The translations under genes and the position numbers were made by a program. This document shows, piece by piece, positions 33,501 through 44,980 of a stretch of 64,000 nt of DNA. Source of the stretch: Linum tenue. Lineage: Eukaryota > Streptophyta > Magnoliopsida > Malpighiales > Linaceae. The stretch is from assembly GCA_946122785.1 (NCBI GenBank), contig CAMGYJ010000006.1:44474066-44538065 (forward strand), given 5' to 3'. Under the pieces are notes generated by a model that was not told the origin of the DNA, ran no database searches, and saw nothing but the letters and a program-made list of their open reading frames with translations. Position 1 is the stretch's first letter; each line of letters begins with the position of its first letter.

Positions 33501-34304
33501 TGGCCCCTTCATTACGTTTTAGGTCTCTGAAAAGTTTTTGGCTGGCACGCTTAAAGAGACTGACCATTTATATGTCATAGGATTAGGGGCTGATGAACAC
33601 ATTACTAAATATCCTGGACTCATCATTAACGGGGTTCGGTACCAAATAAATATGGCTGATCAAGGGCATCGAACTCAAAATAGTGGTGTCGTTGTTCGGG
33701 CTGACCACAATGGTGAGACTATGGATTATTACGGGGTTTTGGTAGACATTATTAAGCTGCAATATTGTAAAGGGCAACAGGTCTTTGTATTCAAGTGCGA
33801 ATGGTTCCATGTGGGGGATAAGAAGAATGGAATAAGGATGGATAGACACTTGACGAGCATAAACATGGATAGAAAATGGGGTACAGAGGACCCATATGTA
33901 TTGGCTAGTCAGGCTAACCAAGTGTTTTACATTCCGGATATTGAGAATGGTGGTGCATGGCATATCGTCCACAAGGTATGTCCAAGAAGTGTGTACGATG
34001 TTCCCGAAAAGGAGGAAACGGGACATGGGGATCCGGTGTATCAAATCAGCCATACCAACTGGATGAGGACATTTCTGATTTTCATGTCATTGAAAGCGAC
34101 TTAGCGGATGTGAGTCGTGATGACGAGGCACCAACAATCGTTACTGGGCCAGTCATACGAGCAATTGATAGACGATCTGCAGAAGTGGAAGCAAGCGATG
34201 AGGAGATAGACGACGACACATTAGAGGATCATCATTTCACCATGAATGAAATTGAACAACAAGATGGGACTGATCCATCCTTCAGTGACGAGGAAGAAGC
34301 CTAA
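30519..34304 (+). pseudogene. TNP2-type CACTA transposase gene, broken
   Basis: Domains in order: transposase-associated domain (30519-30790; MSRNWIKLQDRF, TRCPCKRCNN, TTWIHHGE); central TNP2 domain (31210-32360; CPKCNESRYIPG, MRWHKD, NPFGNMSNSYSMWPIVLTPY, WSTKGILVCPICN); DUF4218 region (32370-32761; GMKSHDHHVFIQRLLP, YPPAFFFVMMHLPIHLP) spliced (AG|GTACAC ... CTAG|G) to 32859 (FLGTLKSYI); DUF4216 (33523-34060; LVDIIKLQY). Breaks: frameshift near 30680, TAG near 30816, frameshift near 31190, frameshift near 32365. TNP2 cuts and joins CACTA ends; this copy cannot make the full protein. Confidence 0.85.
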
Positions 34305-34949
34305 CAGTAGATTGGGGACCCGTTTCACAGGTAGGCGCTGCTTTCAGAATCGCCAATCAGGTTCTCCGAGCTCTGCGTATCCTGCCCTCGATTCTCCAAT
34401 CCATTCTAGTTTATGTATCTGCTATGCTCTATTAATGTTGATGCCCTCGATTCTCCGATTTATGCTCCGTTTAAGTCTACAGTTTGGTAGATGATCAGCT
34501 GATTTGTGCCTCGTGTAAGTAGTTTGTGGATTAGGGTTTGGCTTTAAAGTCGGCGTTGCCCCCCTTCCTCGCTTTTTGCCGCCTCTGCTAAGCCACGATT
34601 TATTCGCTACTAATTTAAATTTATAGGTGTTGGTTTGCTTAACAAGGTTGCATGCAAAGAATGATAAATTCAATAAGTTCCCTTTCTGGTTTTAGTCGTT
34701 TTCCTTCGGTGTTATCCTTCATTTTCATATATGGTGTTCTTTTCCTTCGGTTTTGCTTTGTTGGTCTTTGCAAGTAATCGTTGTTTGCCTTCATTTCCAG
34801 TTCTGGTATTATTTTTTGCTTTGCTAGTCTTTCTTGTTCTTGTTTTGGGTGCAGGGGCCTTTTGGTGGGCTTAGCTCCCTTCGCTACGTTTTAGGCCAAC
34901 ACTCCTTGTGTACGATTTTTTACCATTATGTCAAACTTTCTAGTGTAGG
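34305..34949 (+). other. Spacer between the two CACTA genes
   Basis: T-rich, intron-like DNA with no recognised gene. It ends before ATGCCGCCACTCAAGG at about 34951, the likely start of the second gene. Confidence 0.4.
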
Positions 34950-34950
34950 T

Positions 34951-36744
34951 ATGCCGCCACTCAAGGAGAAGAAGGCTGCTACTGACAAGGGACTGCCGAT
35001 CCCGGATTTTTAATGGGCGACAAGATCAGGGAGGGTACGCCCGAAACCTGCTCAGTCCACCGAATCTATAAGCGAGGGGATTGGGCATCGAACTAGAGCC
35101 TCGGTGAATGAGAAAACTCAACGCACAGACACTGTGCGTCTAGACGAACCCAATGGCAACAACGATTCGGAGGTAGAAGCATCCAATCATGACAACGAAG
35201 AAGGTAGTATTCCAACTGGATTGGAAGGACCCCCTGCGACTAAAAAGAGGGGACTGTCCAAAGGGTATGAGATAATGAAGAGAACCGGAACTGGAGGCAA
35301 GATAGATGGAATTTACGTAATGGAGAATGGGTAGTCATTCGTAGGCCAAATGAGAGCTTGCTGAAGACAGAGTTGGGCGTCGTAATACGCCTGATGGCCC
35401 CGATAAGGAAGTACTACTGGTCCAACTTGACTGAAGCAGACAAACACCCGTTATTCAAGAAGCTAGAGGTAATTTCCGAGTACTGCTAGTTTGATGTGAA
35501 GCCAGTTTTAATTCTTTTTAGATTATGGGGAATGCAAGTTGTATCTCTTTTTAGATGAACTTGAGAAACAGCGGGATTGATGCGAAAGGATTTGGTTAGA
35601 AATGTGTGATAATATGTTTGTATATGAACTATATAATTTTTTTTCCATGTAGGATGAATTTGACATAGACACATCAGGTGAAGATGCAAGGAATATTATG
35701 GAGAAGAGAATGAAGAAGCGGTTCATCAATTACAAGTATGCGATGCATGCTCACTACCTGGAAGACCCTGAGAAAGCCAGGACAGACCCTCCTATTGACA
35801 TGAATATAGAGGATTGGCATATGCTGTGTGATCACTTTGAGAGTGAAAAGTTTTGAGTGAGTAACTCCAACTGTTTCATCATCAATTTCCTTTGTTACCT
35901 TGCCTTACAATCAATGGTTGCTTATTAATTAAATTTTTTGTATGCAGAAGCGAAGTGAAGTTAGTAAAGTCAACAAGAGTAAGCAAGTGTATGCACACAC
36001 CTTTGGTGCAAAATCTCTTGATCAAAGAATATATGATGTCTACAATTCCATGGAACATTTATACATTCATACGGTATAGTAATGTGATTTAAATCTGCCT
36101 CAATATATTTTCTTTTTGTAGGAGAAGAAGAAGAAGCAGAAGCAGAAGGAGCAGCCTACTGAAGAGAAACGACCAACATAAATGCAGGATGGTGATACTG
36201 TAGAGGAGGAGCCAGTAGATATGCTTCTGTATGCAAAGAGGTATCAGAGGGCTGATGGTAGTTGGGTATAAGATGAACCTATGAAAAACTATGTGAGTTC
36301 GACCATCTCACTTGCCTTGTTTCATTGTGATAAGTTCATAGCCAACCATGTTACCTATTTCATTAACAATTTTTGTTCAATGTTTAGTTGGTGATGCAAT
36401 CCATTTAAATAGAAGCAAAGGCAGAGGGGAAGCCTGTATCAGGCCACGAGATTGTTCAAACGGTCCTGAAGAAGAAGCTGAAGTATGGACCCAAGGAGAA
36501 CCCAAGATCAGCAAAGGAGCAACAACTCCAAGCGGAATTGGAGGCAGCAAGAGCTGAAGCGGAGAGAAATGCTAAGGAGTTTGAGGAGAAGATACAAAGT
36601 CAAGAAGAGCAACTAAAAAGCCTGGACGAGAAGATACAACTCCAGGAAGAAAAGTTACAGAGCCAGGAGGAGAGGTTTGACACTCAAACAGAGGCGATGA
36701 ACCAAATGAAAGCTGCCCAGGAAAGCTACATCATCAAGTGCTAG
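34951..36744 (+). pseudogene. Second CACTA transposase gene (Ptta/En/Spm family, Transposase_24-like), broken
   Basis: Exons read in turn: basic N-terminus (34951 on), KKRGLSKGYEIMKRTGTGGK (35250), after a +1 shift VVIRRPNESLLKTELGVVIR to KKLE (35335-35469) with a GTAATT donor, then DEFDIDTSGEDARNIMEKRM to FESEKF (35653-35855), KRSEVSKVNKSKQVYAHTFG (35948 on), and a last exon ending in a long coiled coil (EEKIQSQEEQLKSLDEKI...) with stop at 36742-36744. This is the usual layout of the En/Spm second protein, which binds subterminal repeats. Breaks: TAA near 35011, frameshift near 35333, TGA at the end of the FESEKF exon, and stops in 36180-36410. Confidence 0.75.
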
Positions 36745-36766
36745 TGATTGCTCGCCAACTACCCCG

Positions 36767-38120
36767 TGATAGACCGTTAATTGCACATGTTTTTACCCCA
36801 ATTCTTGAGCCGTTTGAGATGTTGATTCTCGTGTTTTAGGCCGATTTCACGCTAGGTTGTTCTTGTTTGTGATATTTCAGGTCCTAGTACGTGAATGAAG
36901 GTTTGGGAGCGAGTTCGGGGTAGATTGGACGAAGATCGGACGTGTGGCGAGGCGCCGAGGAAGTCACACGGGCACTCATAAAACCCACACGGCCGTGCAA
37001 GGAACCAATGTGGTCGTGTGGGATTTAGAGAGACTTCACACGGGCACACTGGAAATTCCACACGGCCGTGTGCCCTTGCCCGTGTAGGTAGCCTGAAGTC
37101 CATTTATTCGAAACGCCGCGTTTTGGCATTCACACGGGCAGCTGGGTAAGCCACACGGCCGTGTGGCCTGCCCGTGTGATCGGGAAAAGCTGGGTTTTAA
37201 CCCAATTTCGAGCCAAAGGAGAGGGAATCAACTTTTTGGAGCAAAAACAGAGCCCTAGAGAGAGATAGTGCGAAGAACTCATCCTAAGAGTGGTTTTGGA
37301 GCTGTGTTTCATCAAATTAAGCTTGGAGATCATCATAGGAGTGAAAATCATCATCCTAGAGCAGATTCTTCCCATTGTTATGAGTATGACTGCTTTGTAT
37401 TCTGTTTTCCCCCCCTCTCTCTATGGAGTAGAACTTTCTCTCACTTGGGTATGAAGAACCCTAGTTCCATGTGTTAGGGATTTTGATTGTAATGACTTGG
37501 GATTGTTATACAGTTTGATTATAATCGAATGATGCATGATTCATTGAATTAATTGAAGTCTGATCAGCTTTTCTTGATTTCTGCTGCAACCTGAGATAGA
37601 TAGAATCTGATTAGGTTGTTAGAGCTTCATCATTCGGTAGTAGTGGATTGGTTATACGAGAGTTAGTCAATCTGCTGCTTTGTACTGGAATTCAATTCCG
37701 GTAGTGGAGTTATGGGTTCATAGCCTCAGCTTTCTATTCTGGTGAAGACTAGTCGTCTGCCGGGTAGTTGGACTAAGAGGGCTTGGTCAGCTTAAGAGAT
37801 TCCAACCTACTGTCGGATCTTCCGCAGTTTAATCAACAGTAAATCAACCCAGGGTAATTACAATTGAGACCTAACTAAGCAGCTAGGGGGACTCATTCCC
37901 GAGTGACTCTTCCTCGACTTTAGAAAACCGAACCATTTCCTGCTTTCTTACTGCTTTTAGTTAAAACAACAATCACTCGACTTAGTTTGCTAGATAATAG
38001 ATAATCACGGAGTAGGCAGTAGATCTAGACCCCGGGTTGACATTAGAACTTGCTACTTTACTGCATTCCCGTACTGCGATTATACTTGGTCGCAGTTTGG
38101 TGTTGTGTTTTAGCGTGTCA
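36767..38120 (+). repeat. 5' LTR of the Athila-like element
   Basis: Starts TGATAGACCG and ends GCGTGTCA. Positions 36950-37175 carry clustered CACACGGCCGTGTG palindromes and CACACGGGCA half-motifs. Confidence 0.93.
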
Positions 38121-38126
38121 AGTTTT

Positions 38127-38144
38127 TGGCGCCGTTGCCGGGGA
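38127..38144 (+). other. Primer-binding site, tRNA-Asp type
   Basis: TGGCGCCGTTGCCGGGGA, 6 bp after the LTR; this is the site used by Athila-lineage elements. Confidence 0.85.
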
Positions 38145-38266
38145 TCCTCTAGGCTATTGGGGAAACGTGAAAGTTTGTTACTCTAGCCTTTTTCTTTACT
38201 GCATTTTTCTCTCTTCCACTTGTGTGCCTTCACGGGTTGCTTTTGCTGGTTGTGTGCAGGTAGTGC

Positions 38267-39034
38267 ATGACCCGTAGCCAGTCGGGAGAACTACTACCAT
38301 TAGACCAGGAGCTTGAACGGACCTGTAGTAACTTCAAGCGGGCTCTAAAGGCGCGACTGGCTGCGGAGGAGGCGCTAGCACAGCTGCAAATCGCTGACGA
38401 AGAAGAGATGGCTGACCCACAGGGCCATGATGTGGTCATTCCTGAGGAGCAGACCATGGGATACTACTGGACCGCCAGAGCCGTGGACATGAGGTCACCC
38501 ATTCAACACCCTCATGTGCCAGCGAACAACTTTGAGGTGAGCACCTCGGTCATCACGATGTTGCGCGGTTCGGTGGTGTTCCGTGGCAAGGAGGGGGAGT
38601 GCCCCTGATCGCATCTGAGGCGATTCCATGAGCTGATCGATGGAATCAAGATAAATGGGGTCCCAGCCGATGCCATCCAGCTGAGGTACTTCCCATTTAC
38701 TCTGGAGGGGCAGGCCAAGGAGTGGCTAGACACTCGACCTCCAAGCTCGATCACTACGTTCGCCAACCTGGCGGACAAGTTCCTCACTCGCTACCATCCC
38801 CCGTCCAAGACGGCGGACCTGCAGAAGCAAATCACCCACTTCACTCAAGATGAAGATGAGACCATCCGGGATGCTTGGGAGAGATACACCAGTCTCTTCC
38901 TCAAGTGCCCCAACCATGGTTTTAACGACGCCTTCAAAGTGGGCACCTTCTACCATGCCCTCTTCCCGGAAGACAAGCAGCTGATTGACTCGGTCTGTGG
39001 CGGGAATATGCTCACCAAACGCCGCCACAGATGA
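38267..39034 (+). pseudogene. Athila gag, broken
   Basis: Opens MTRSQSGELLPLDQELE, then after an in-frame TGA at 38606-38608 the capsid domain continues: HLRRFHELIDGIKINGVPA, RYFPFTLEGQAKEWLDTRP, FLTRYHPPSKTADLQKQIT, ALFPEDKQLIDSVCGG. A frameshift near 39016 separates MNNFFEEMAEQGYDWG. The order and motifs are those of Athila gag, which packages element RNA. Confidence 0.85.
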
Positions 39035-39043
39035 ATAATTTTT

Positions 39044-40443
39044 TTGAAGAGATGGCAGAGCAGGGCTATGATTGGGGAACTTGCAGGAGATCGAGAAGAG
39101 CACCAGGGGAACACGCAGGCTGTCTTGCAGGATATCCAAACCCAGCTGGGGAGCGTGGCTCAAGCAGTGGCGCAGAGGGCCCCAAGTACCTTGCCAGGTC
39201 ATACCATTCCTAATCTGAAGGACGCGAATGCCCACTGTAATGCCATCACAACCAGGAGTGGCAAGATGACTACTGATCCATCTGTTCGGGGACAAGAGAG
39301 AGAGGCCTCTGTTTCAGCATCTCCAGCGGTTGAAGAAGAAGTAGAGAAGGAGGTTGAGGTGCCTGCGCCTAAGTCACAACTAGTAGTGAATGAGTATATC
39401 CCACTACTCCCCTTCCCTACCCGGTTGCACAAAGACAGGCTCGAGGTAGAGTTCGGGAACTTCATGTCCATGCTTAGGAAGCTGAATGTCCAAGTGCCTT
39501 TCCTGGAGGCACTATCTCAAATGCCGAAGTATGCGAAGTTCATGAAAGATCTTCTCTCAAGGAAGCAGAAGCTGAGCGAGCTGGCCACTGTGGAGCTCAG
39601 AGAGGAGTGCTCGGCTATTCTGCAGAACAAGCTGCAGCAGAAGCAGAAGGACCCATGTAGTTTTACTATCCCGTGCTCTATCGATAAATTGCATGTAGAG
39701 AGGTCCTTGGCGGATCTAGGTGCTAGTATCAATGTCATACCATACAATTTTTTCAAGAAACTAGGCCTAGGTGAACCCCGTGCGACTAGGATGAGTCTCC
39801 AATTAGCTGACCGATCTATAGTTCATCCTAGGGGCATAGTGGAAGACCTTCTGGTTAAGGTTGGCAAATTCTTTTATCTTGTAGATTTTGTTGTCTTGGA
39901 CATCAATGAGGACACAGAAGTGCCCCTTATACTGGGACAGCCTTTCCTGGCCACCGCCAAGGCTCTAATAGATGTACATGATGGGACCTTAGTCTTGGGG
40001 ATGGCGAGGAGCGAATAACCTTTTCTGTTGTTAATACTCTCCATGCTTCATCGCCTTTGCAAGCTGTTTCTCACCAGGAGCACGAGTCTGTCGTGTATCC
40101 TTCTATGCTTCCCATTTTGCAGGATCCCCCTCTCACACCTCCGCCGCCACTCCCGTCCACTCAGTCACCAAAAGATAAGGTCAAAGAGGAGTGGCGGCCG
40201 AAGCTGCAGGTAGCTAAGCCTGCTCGCAAGACAACCGGAGACCACTATGAGCTGGTCCCGCCTCCTGAGCCTCGACCACCTTGGCCATCCGAGTATTCAC
40301 TCGCTTGCATCCTGCCGGATGGCCAGGTCGAGTTGACGAGTGCTGGTGGCCACATTCGTCGTGTGCATGGCCACCACCTGAAGCTGTACCTCAAGAGCGA
40401 TGTGGATCCGCTCTTCGAGGCACCTGATCCTTCACCTCATTGA
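39044..40443 (+). pseudogene. gag C-terminus, aspartic protease and pol tail, with RT to integrase deleted
   Basis: The frame 39044-40018 contains NAITTRSGK, the hallmark before Athila protease, then VERSLADLGASINVIPYNFF (active-site D-x-G-A-S) and VPLILGQPFLATAKALIDVH. After a frame change near 40018 a Pro-rich stretch leads to a terminal block GHIRRVHGHHLKLYLKSD that resembles the very end of Athila pol (HGHRLK). So protease is joined almost directly to the pol tail, and about 3 kb of RT, RNase H and integrase are absent. Confidence 0.8.
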
Positions 40444-40900
40444 GCATCCACTCTACTGGCGTCCAGCTAAAAGACGGTAAAGAAGCACTTGTGGGAGGCA
40501 ACCCCACCTAGGTTTGCATTTTCTTATCTTTTTCCTTTTTATTTTTGTGTTTTTTGAGTCTTGAGGTGTTGTCCCAGAGTCGAACGTCGTTTTTCAGTGA
40601 TTACAGGTCAAATTCGGGGCTTTGAAAATCCACACGGCCATGCCTAAACTTCACACGGCCGTGCGGAATAGGCAAATGGCCCTGTGAAGCCCCTGGACAT
40701 TTCACACGGGCAGGGGGATCACCCACACGGCCGTGTGGATTTGACCCCTTGGCCGTGTGAAGGCTCGGCATTTTCCACACGGCCAGTTGTGCAAGTCACA
40801 CGGCCGTGTGGCTTGCCTCGGCCAGGCCGTGTCGGCCCACACGGGCACCTCCTGTACCTCACACGGCCGTGTGAGTGTGCCCATGTGGCCGAGCCCTGGC
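40444..40900 (+). repeat. Palindrome-rich stretch inside the Athila-like element
   Basis: At least four full CACACGGCCGTGTG palindromes, plus variants and half-sites, between 40630 and 40930. They match the cluster in the LTRs, although this part is internal. ORFs over it are by-products. Confidence 0.8.
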
Positions 40901-41741
40901 CTATAAATTTGGCCGACACGGCCGTGTGGTCAGAAAAACACCTTCCTCTTGCTGGAATCCTCTCCCCCTCGCCGGAAAACCGCGCCTCTTCACCTTTCTT
41001 TTCGAATTTCGGCCATTTTTGGTCGGGTTTTCACCAAACCAACTCCACACCCACCCTTCCCTCCCCATTATCGGCCTATCCCTCGATTTTGAGGTGATTT
41101 GGACCGATTTTGAGTCGCCGGAGGCGATTTCCGCCGAGACTCCGGCGAGGCTCCGACGAGCAATTCCGGGCAGTTTTTCGGCCTTCCATCGCTTCCATTG
41201 CCTTCCCCTCATCATCCCCTACACCTCTACTTGTGTCTCCAGGTTTGATTTTTACCTTAACTATGTGATTTATGGAGAATTGGGTGTTAGGGTGCATGTT
41301 TAGAGAACAACTTTGAATCGTGTGATTTGTGTGCAATTGATTGAGGGGAAATCTTGGATTGTGTGTGAATTGGGTTGGGCAATGTCCCCCTTGCTTGTTT
41401 GAGCCCTTGTGTGCAGGAATTTTGTCAATTCCATGCTTACCTTAATAGTGCACAAAAGGTGTTCGATAAAATGCCTGTTTTTCATGCCATGTTGTGAGCA
41501 CCGGTTGGGGCCCTTAATGATGTGCTTTGAGGCTGTATTTGCTATGATTGTGAACCTTAAGTTGCCTACTTTATCGTGAATGTGCACCCCTACTCAGATT
41601 ATGCTTGTTTGATCGAGTTTTTGACCCCCGAACTATGTATGAAACCATGGTTAGGCTGTTTTCTGTTCTTATGTGTGGCGGTGTGATTAACCTTTTCTTT
41701 GGCTCTTTTGGTTCCACTTTGGGTTTTTCTTTTGCAGGACC
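40901..41741 (+). promoter_or_regulatory. Putative internal promoter, leader and leader intron for the ORF1-like gene
   Basis: CTATAAATTT at 40901-40910 is a good TATA box after the palindrome cluster. A CT-rich leader follows. CCAG|GTTTGA near 41241 and TTTTGCAG near 41738 could bound a leader intron just before ATGACG at 41742. Sequence-only inference. Confidence 0.4.
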
Positions 41742-43083
41742 ATGACGAAACCCGACCTCAAGCACCCGTTCATCCGGGATTTGAAGAGGGGCCCCCACCA
41801 GGATCGTTTTAAGCACGTCCTGGCATGCTCGTTTGGGCAGCACCATTATTGGTCCAGGCGGGAGTTTGAGAAGCTACACTGCTACGAGCACTTCTCCTCC
41901 ATTGTCACCAACTGTCCGTGGCGCCGTCTGCTCTCCATCTGCGAGAAGGTTCACGAGCCCGTGCTGGAGTTCTATACGACCTTCAAGCATGCATCCACAG
42001 AGGATTGGGCAGACGGTGAAGCCGTCAAGTTCAGACTCGGCGGTGTACCTCGCTCCATAAGCTACCACGAGTTGGCCACCGCTCTCAACCTCGGCCTGGC
42101 CGATGGTGAGGACTACGTCACCGAGCTCAACGATTCGGTGGCGTGAACTTCAAGATGCTGTAGACCCGCCTTGCTCAGCCAGGCCAGCGTCCCTTCGTGG
42201 CAGGGAAGATGAAGGCCAGCACCCTGCAGCTCGACAACCGCATTCTCCACCACTTGCTGGCAAAGTCCTACACTCCAGCTGCGGACAGTGCCAACGCCAT
42301 CACCAGGAGAGCCATGTACTTCATCCAGTCCATCCGCCAAGACGACCATCCTCTCCACTTGGGTTCTGTGGTGGTCAGAACCTTTGAGAAGAGTGCTTCC
42401 GAATTGAAGAGCCTCCACTGCACTCCCCTCATCACCCGCATGGCCGCTTACTTCGGGATATCACTGCAGGGGTGCACAGAGCAGGGGAGCACCTGTGTCT
42501 TTGGCGAAGATACGATTCATCACATGCACTTGCTGCTAGAGAACCGAGACGTCAAGTGGATCGAGGGGTTTCCGGAACCTAAGATCCCAATGGAGGACCA
42601 GCCCGAGGATCCGGAGGATGAGGCTGCTGATGATGTGGAGCCCGAGGATGTGGATGATGCTACCGCCCCCCGCCCCACGACCTTCGAGTACGAGGGTGGC
42701 AGTTCCGCTTTCCCCGATCAGGACTACTTTACTCACCAGTTCGAGCAGCTGCGCCTTAGAATCAGCAACTCCTCGACCATCAGCTCCAGTTCCAGCAGCA
42801 GTATGCGGCTCACCAGGCCGAGTATCAGACTCGGATGGCTGCTTATGATGAGCGCCTGAACATGATAGAGACCCAGCAGGGGGTGACATTGGCTCATATC
42901 GAGCGAGAGAAGGCCCGATCTAGGCACATGCAGGAGGTCCAGCAACACCTGCTCCAGCTGCTACCGGGAGAGCAGCCATTCTGGAGGACTCCTTGGGAGG
43001 ACTCCCCACTTCCACCTCCACAAGCTGATGATGATGACGCTTTCATGAACGACATCGACCTGGATAACCTTGGCGATGAGTAG
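41742..43083 (+). pseudogene. ATHILA ORF1-like gene, frameshifted
   Basis: Three collinear frames: 41742-42146 (MTKPDLKHPFIRDLKRG, PVLEFYTTFKH, VKFRLGGVPRSISYHELATA), 42137-42770 (QRPFVAGKMKASTLQLDNRI, ITRRAMYFIQSI, LITRMAAYFGI, acidic stretch), and about 42770-43083 (IETQQGVTLAHIEREKARS, coiled coil, acidic end DNLGDE). The EFY...FRLGG and ITxxAxYFIxxI pattern fits the additional ORF of Athila elements (ATHILA ORF1 / plant transposon protein family). Breaks: frameshift near 42135, TAG near 42162, frameshift near 42770. Function in the element is not established. Confidence 0.65.
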
Positions 43084-44966
43084 GCTGTACTCATTGCCCC
43101 TCTGCGTGTGTTTTCATTTCAGACTTTTTTGTGTTTGCTCCATGTGTGTGTGGAGCTTGAACTTAAATTGTCATTTGTTTGTGTTTTTCTTTTCTTTTGT
43201 GGATTGTCTATTTTGTGGCCATCTGGGCTAACTCTGATCCCTAACGCACCGTGTGCTAGTGTGCTCTTGATGTTCCATTCGTGCAGAACTATCCCTCGTC
43301 CCATTTGTTTCCCGCTGACTGGTCCACTTCCAGTCCCCCGGCAGTATTTCAATCCGGTAACATCGTTCCCCTTATCTCCCCCTCTACTCCATTGAGGTCA
43401 ATGTCGTGCTTAAGTGTGGGGGGGGGGGTGCTTTGTATCCGTTGGAATCTATATATGTGTGCTTGGTGAATTGAACATCGTTCCCCTTATCTCTCCCTCT
43501 ACCCCTAGTCCGCTGTCCAAATCTTAAGATTTGAGGGCTCCAAGTACTGATGTTTGTTTGATCATATTGGCACTGTGTTTTGATTGGTGAATTGAATGGT
43601 TTTCGGATTAATGCATGACAACTGGAATGTGACTAGGACAACCTATAATGATGACTGAGACGTGCAGTAGAATTGTGTAGGGATTCAGTTTCTTCAACTG
43701 TTTGCTTACCAACTGTGACTTGGATTGATCACTTGTGCTTGACAGTCGTTTATGCATCTAGTTCAGGGAATCAGAATGAGAGATAGAGCATATAGGTAGC
43801 CATGTGAGATTTGAGCCTGCTCGTTTCTTTCTTGTGCGATAGATCCCTCTTCCATGATGTGTAGCATTCACGTTGTCATTAGCTAAGATGATGGAGGCAT
43901 AGGATTAGCCCACGACCAAATTGACTGTCCTGATGTGTCATATCCCCTAGTCAGCCCTTTGAGCCGTTTGTTATCCTTTCTTTCGGTCTACAATGGAAAA
44001 TCACCCTTTTGCATCTTTTAGAAGGTTCCACAGAGTGGTTTTTACATGTTCTCTGCTGTTTCTGCTAAATTTAATGTGAGGGTTGGAGGTAGTGCTTAAA
44101 AGTTGGGCATGTGTTTGAAAAATGTGCAGAGGTGGTGGTTCTCTTAAGAAATGAAAAAAAAATGAAAGAAAAAAAAAGAATGAAAGCAAAAGAGAGCCAC
44201 TACCAAAAATCTGAATAGTGCCCAGTAAGTAGTGTTTCTTAGCAGTCTGGCTTGGAAATGCTGACATTTATATAACCTCCTTCGCTCTTGTGCTCTTGAG
44301 AATTTGAGTAATGCAGAATGGCAGAAAGGAAATACTGGTTTGATTGACTGTGATTGTGTGAGTTTGGAAATGTGGAACCTTATGCTATGAATACTTCCAC
44401 CACCTAAAAGGCATTTTCCCCATGTCCAAGACCCTAGCCAGTCATTTGAACCTGTGTCTAAGACCTCCAGATTAGTTAGTGGTGACGCCCCATATGTGAA
44501 CTCTAGCATTTAGAGGCTGCCGTCATGGTGAAGAGATGTTAGGGATTGAGAGAATAAGCATGCGCATTTCATCAAATTGTCCTGACCCCACTGGTCGAGA
44601 GTGAGCGATTCATTTTCTCATATTCTCTATACTCTTGTACCCCGGTGAGGACCTAGATTGCTCGGTCTCTATTCTGATATCTTGATTTTTGTGCATGAGG
44701 TGACTGTCTTGAGTAAGTGGTTAAGTCAAGTCTAGGTTGGTTGGTGAACAGAAGGGAGACTCTTCCTTTACTCGATTTTGCTTCACTCGAATGTCCTCTG
44801 TGATGGATGTCCAGGTTGCTATTGAAGTTGTTCATGTGTTGATGTTGAAACCCAGTGCGATTCCCGTGTTCTGTGACTATATGATTTGTCCCCAATGTTG
44901 GTATGATTGAAAATGCGAGCTTACCTTGTGTCTGACTTGGTTTGCTTGGGGACAAGCAAACGGTTA
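43084..44966 (+). other. Athila 3' non-coding region
   Basis: Long GT-rich untranslated stretch before the polypurine tract. A short phrase (CATCGTTCCCCTTATCT) occurs twice, near 43362 and 43476. No gene. Confidence 0.6.
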
Positions 44967-44980
44967 AGTGTGGGGGAGTT
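44967..44980 (+). other. Polypurine tract
   Basis: AAGTGTGGGGGAGTT directly before the 3' LTR start at 44981. Confidence 0.8.

Noticed and set aside
40684..41097. ORFs with THGRVT/RPCG-like repeats near 36852-37103, 40684-41097 and 45066-45317
   Set aside because: They come from the CACACGGCCGTGTG palindrome clusters, occur in both strands and in both LTRs, and have no domain.
42103..42889. Alternative-frame ORFs across the ATHILA ORF1-like gene
   Set aside because: Only the three collinear frames described give the family's motif order; the others are shadows in GC-rich codons.
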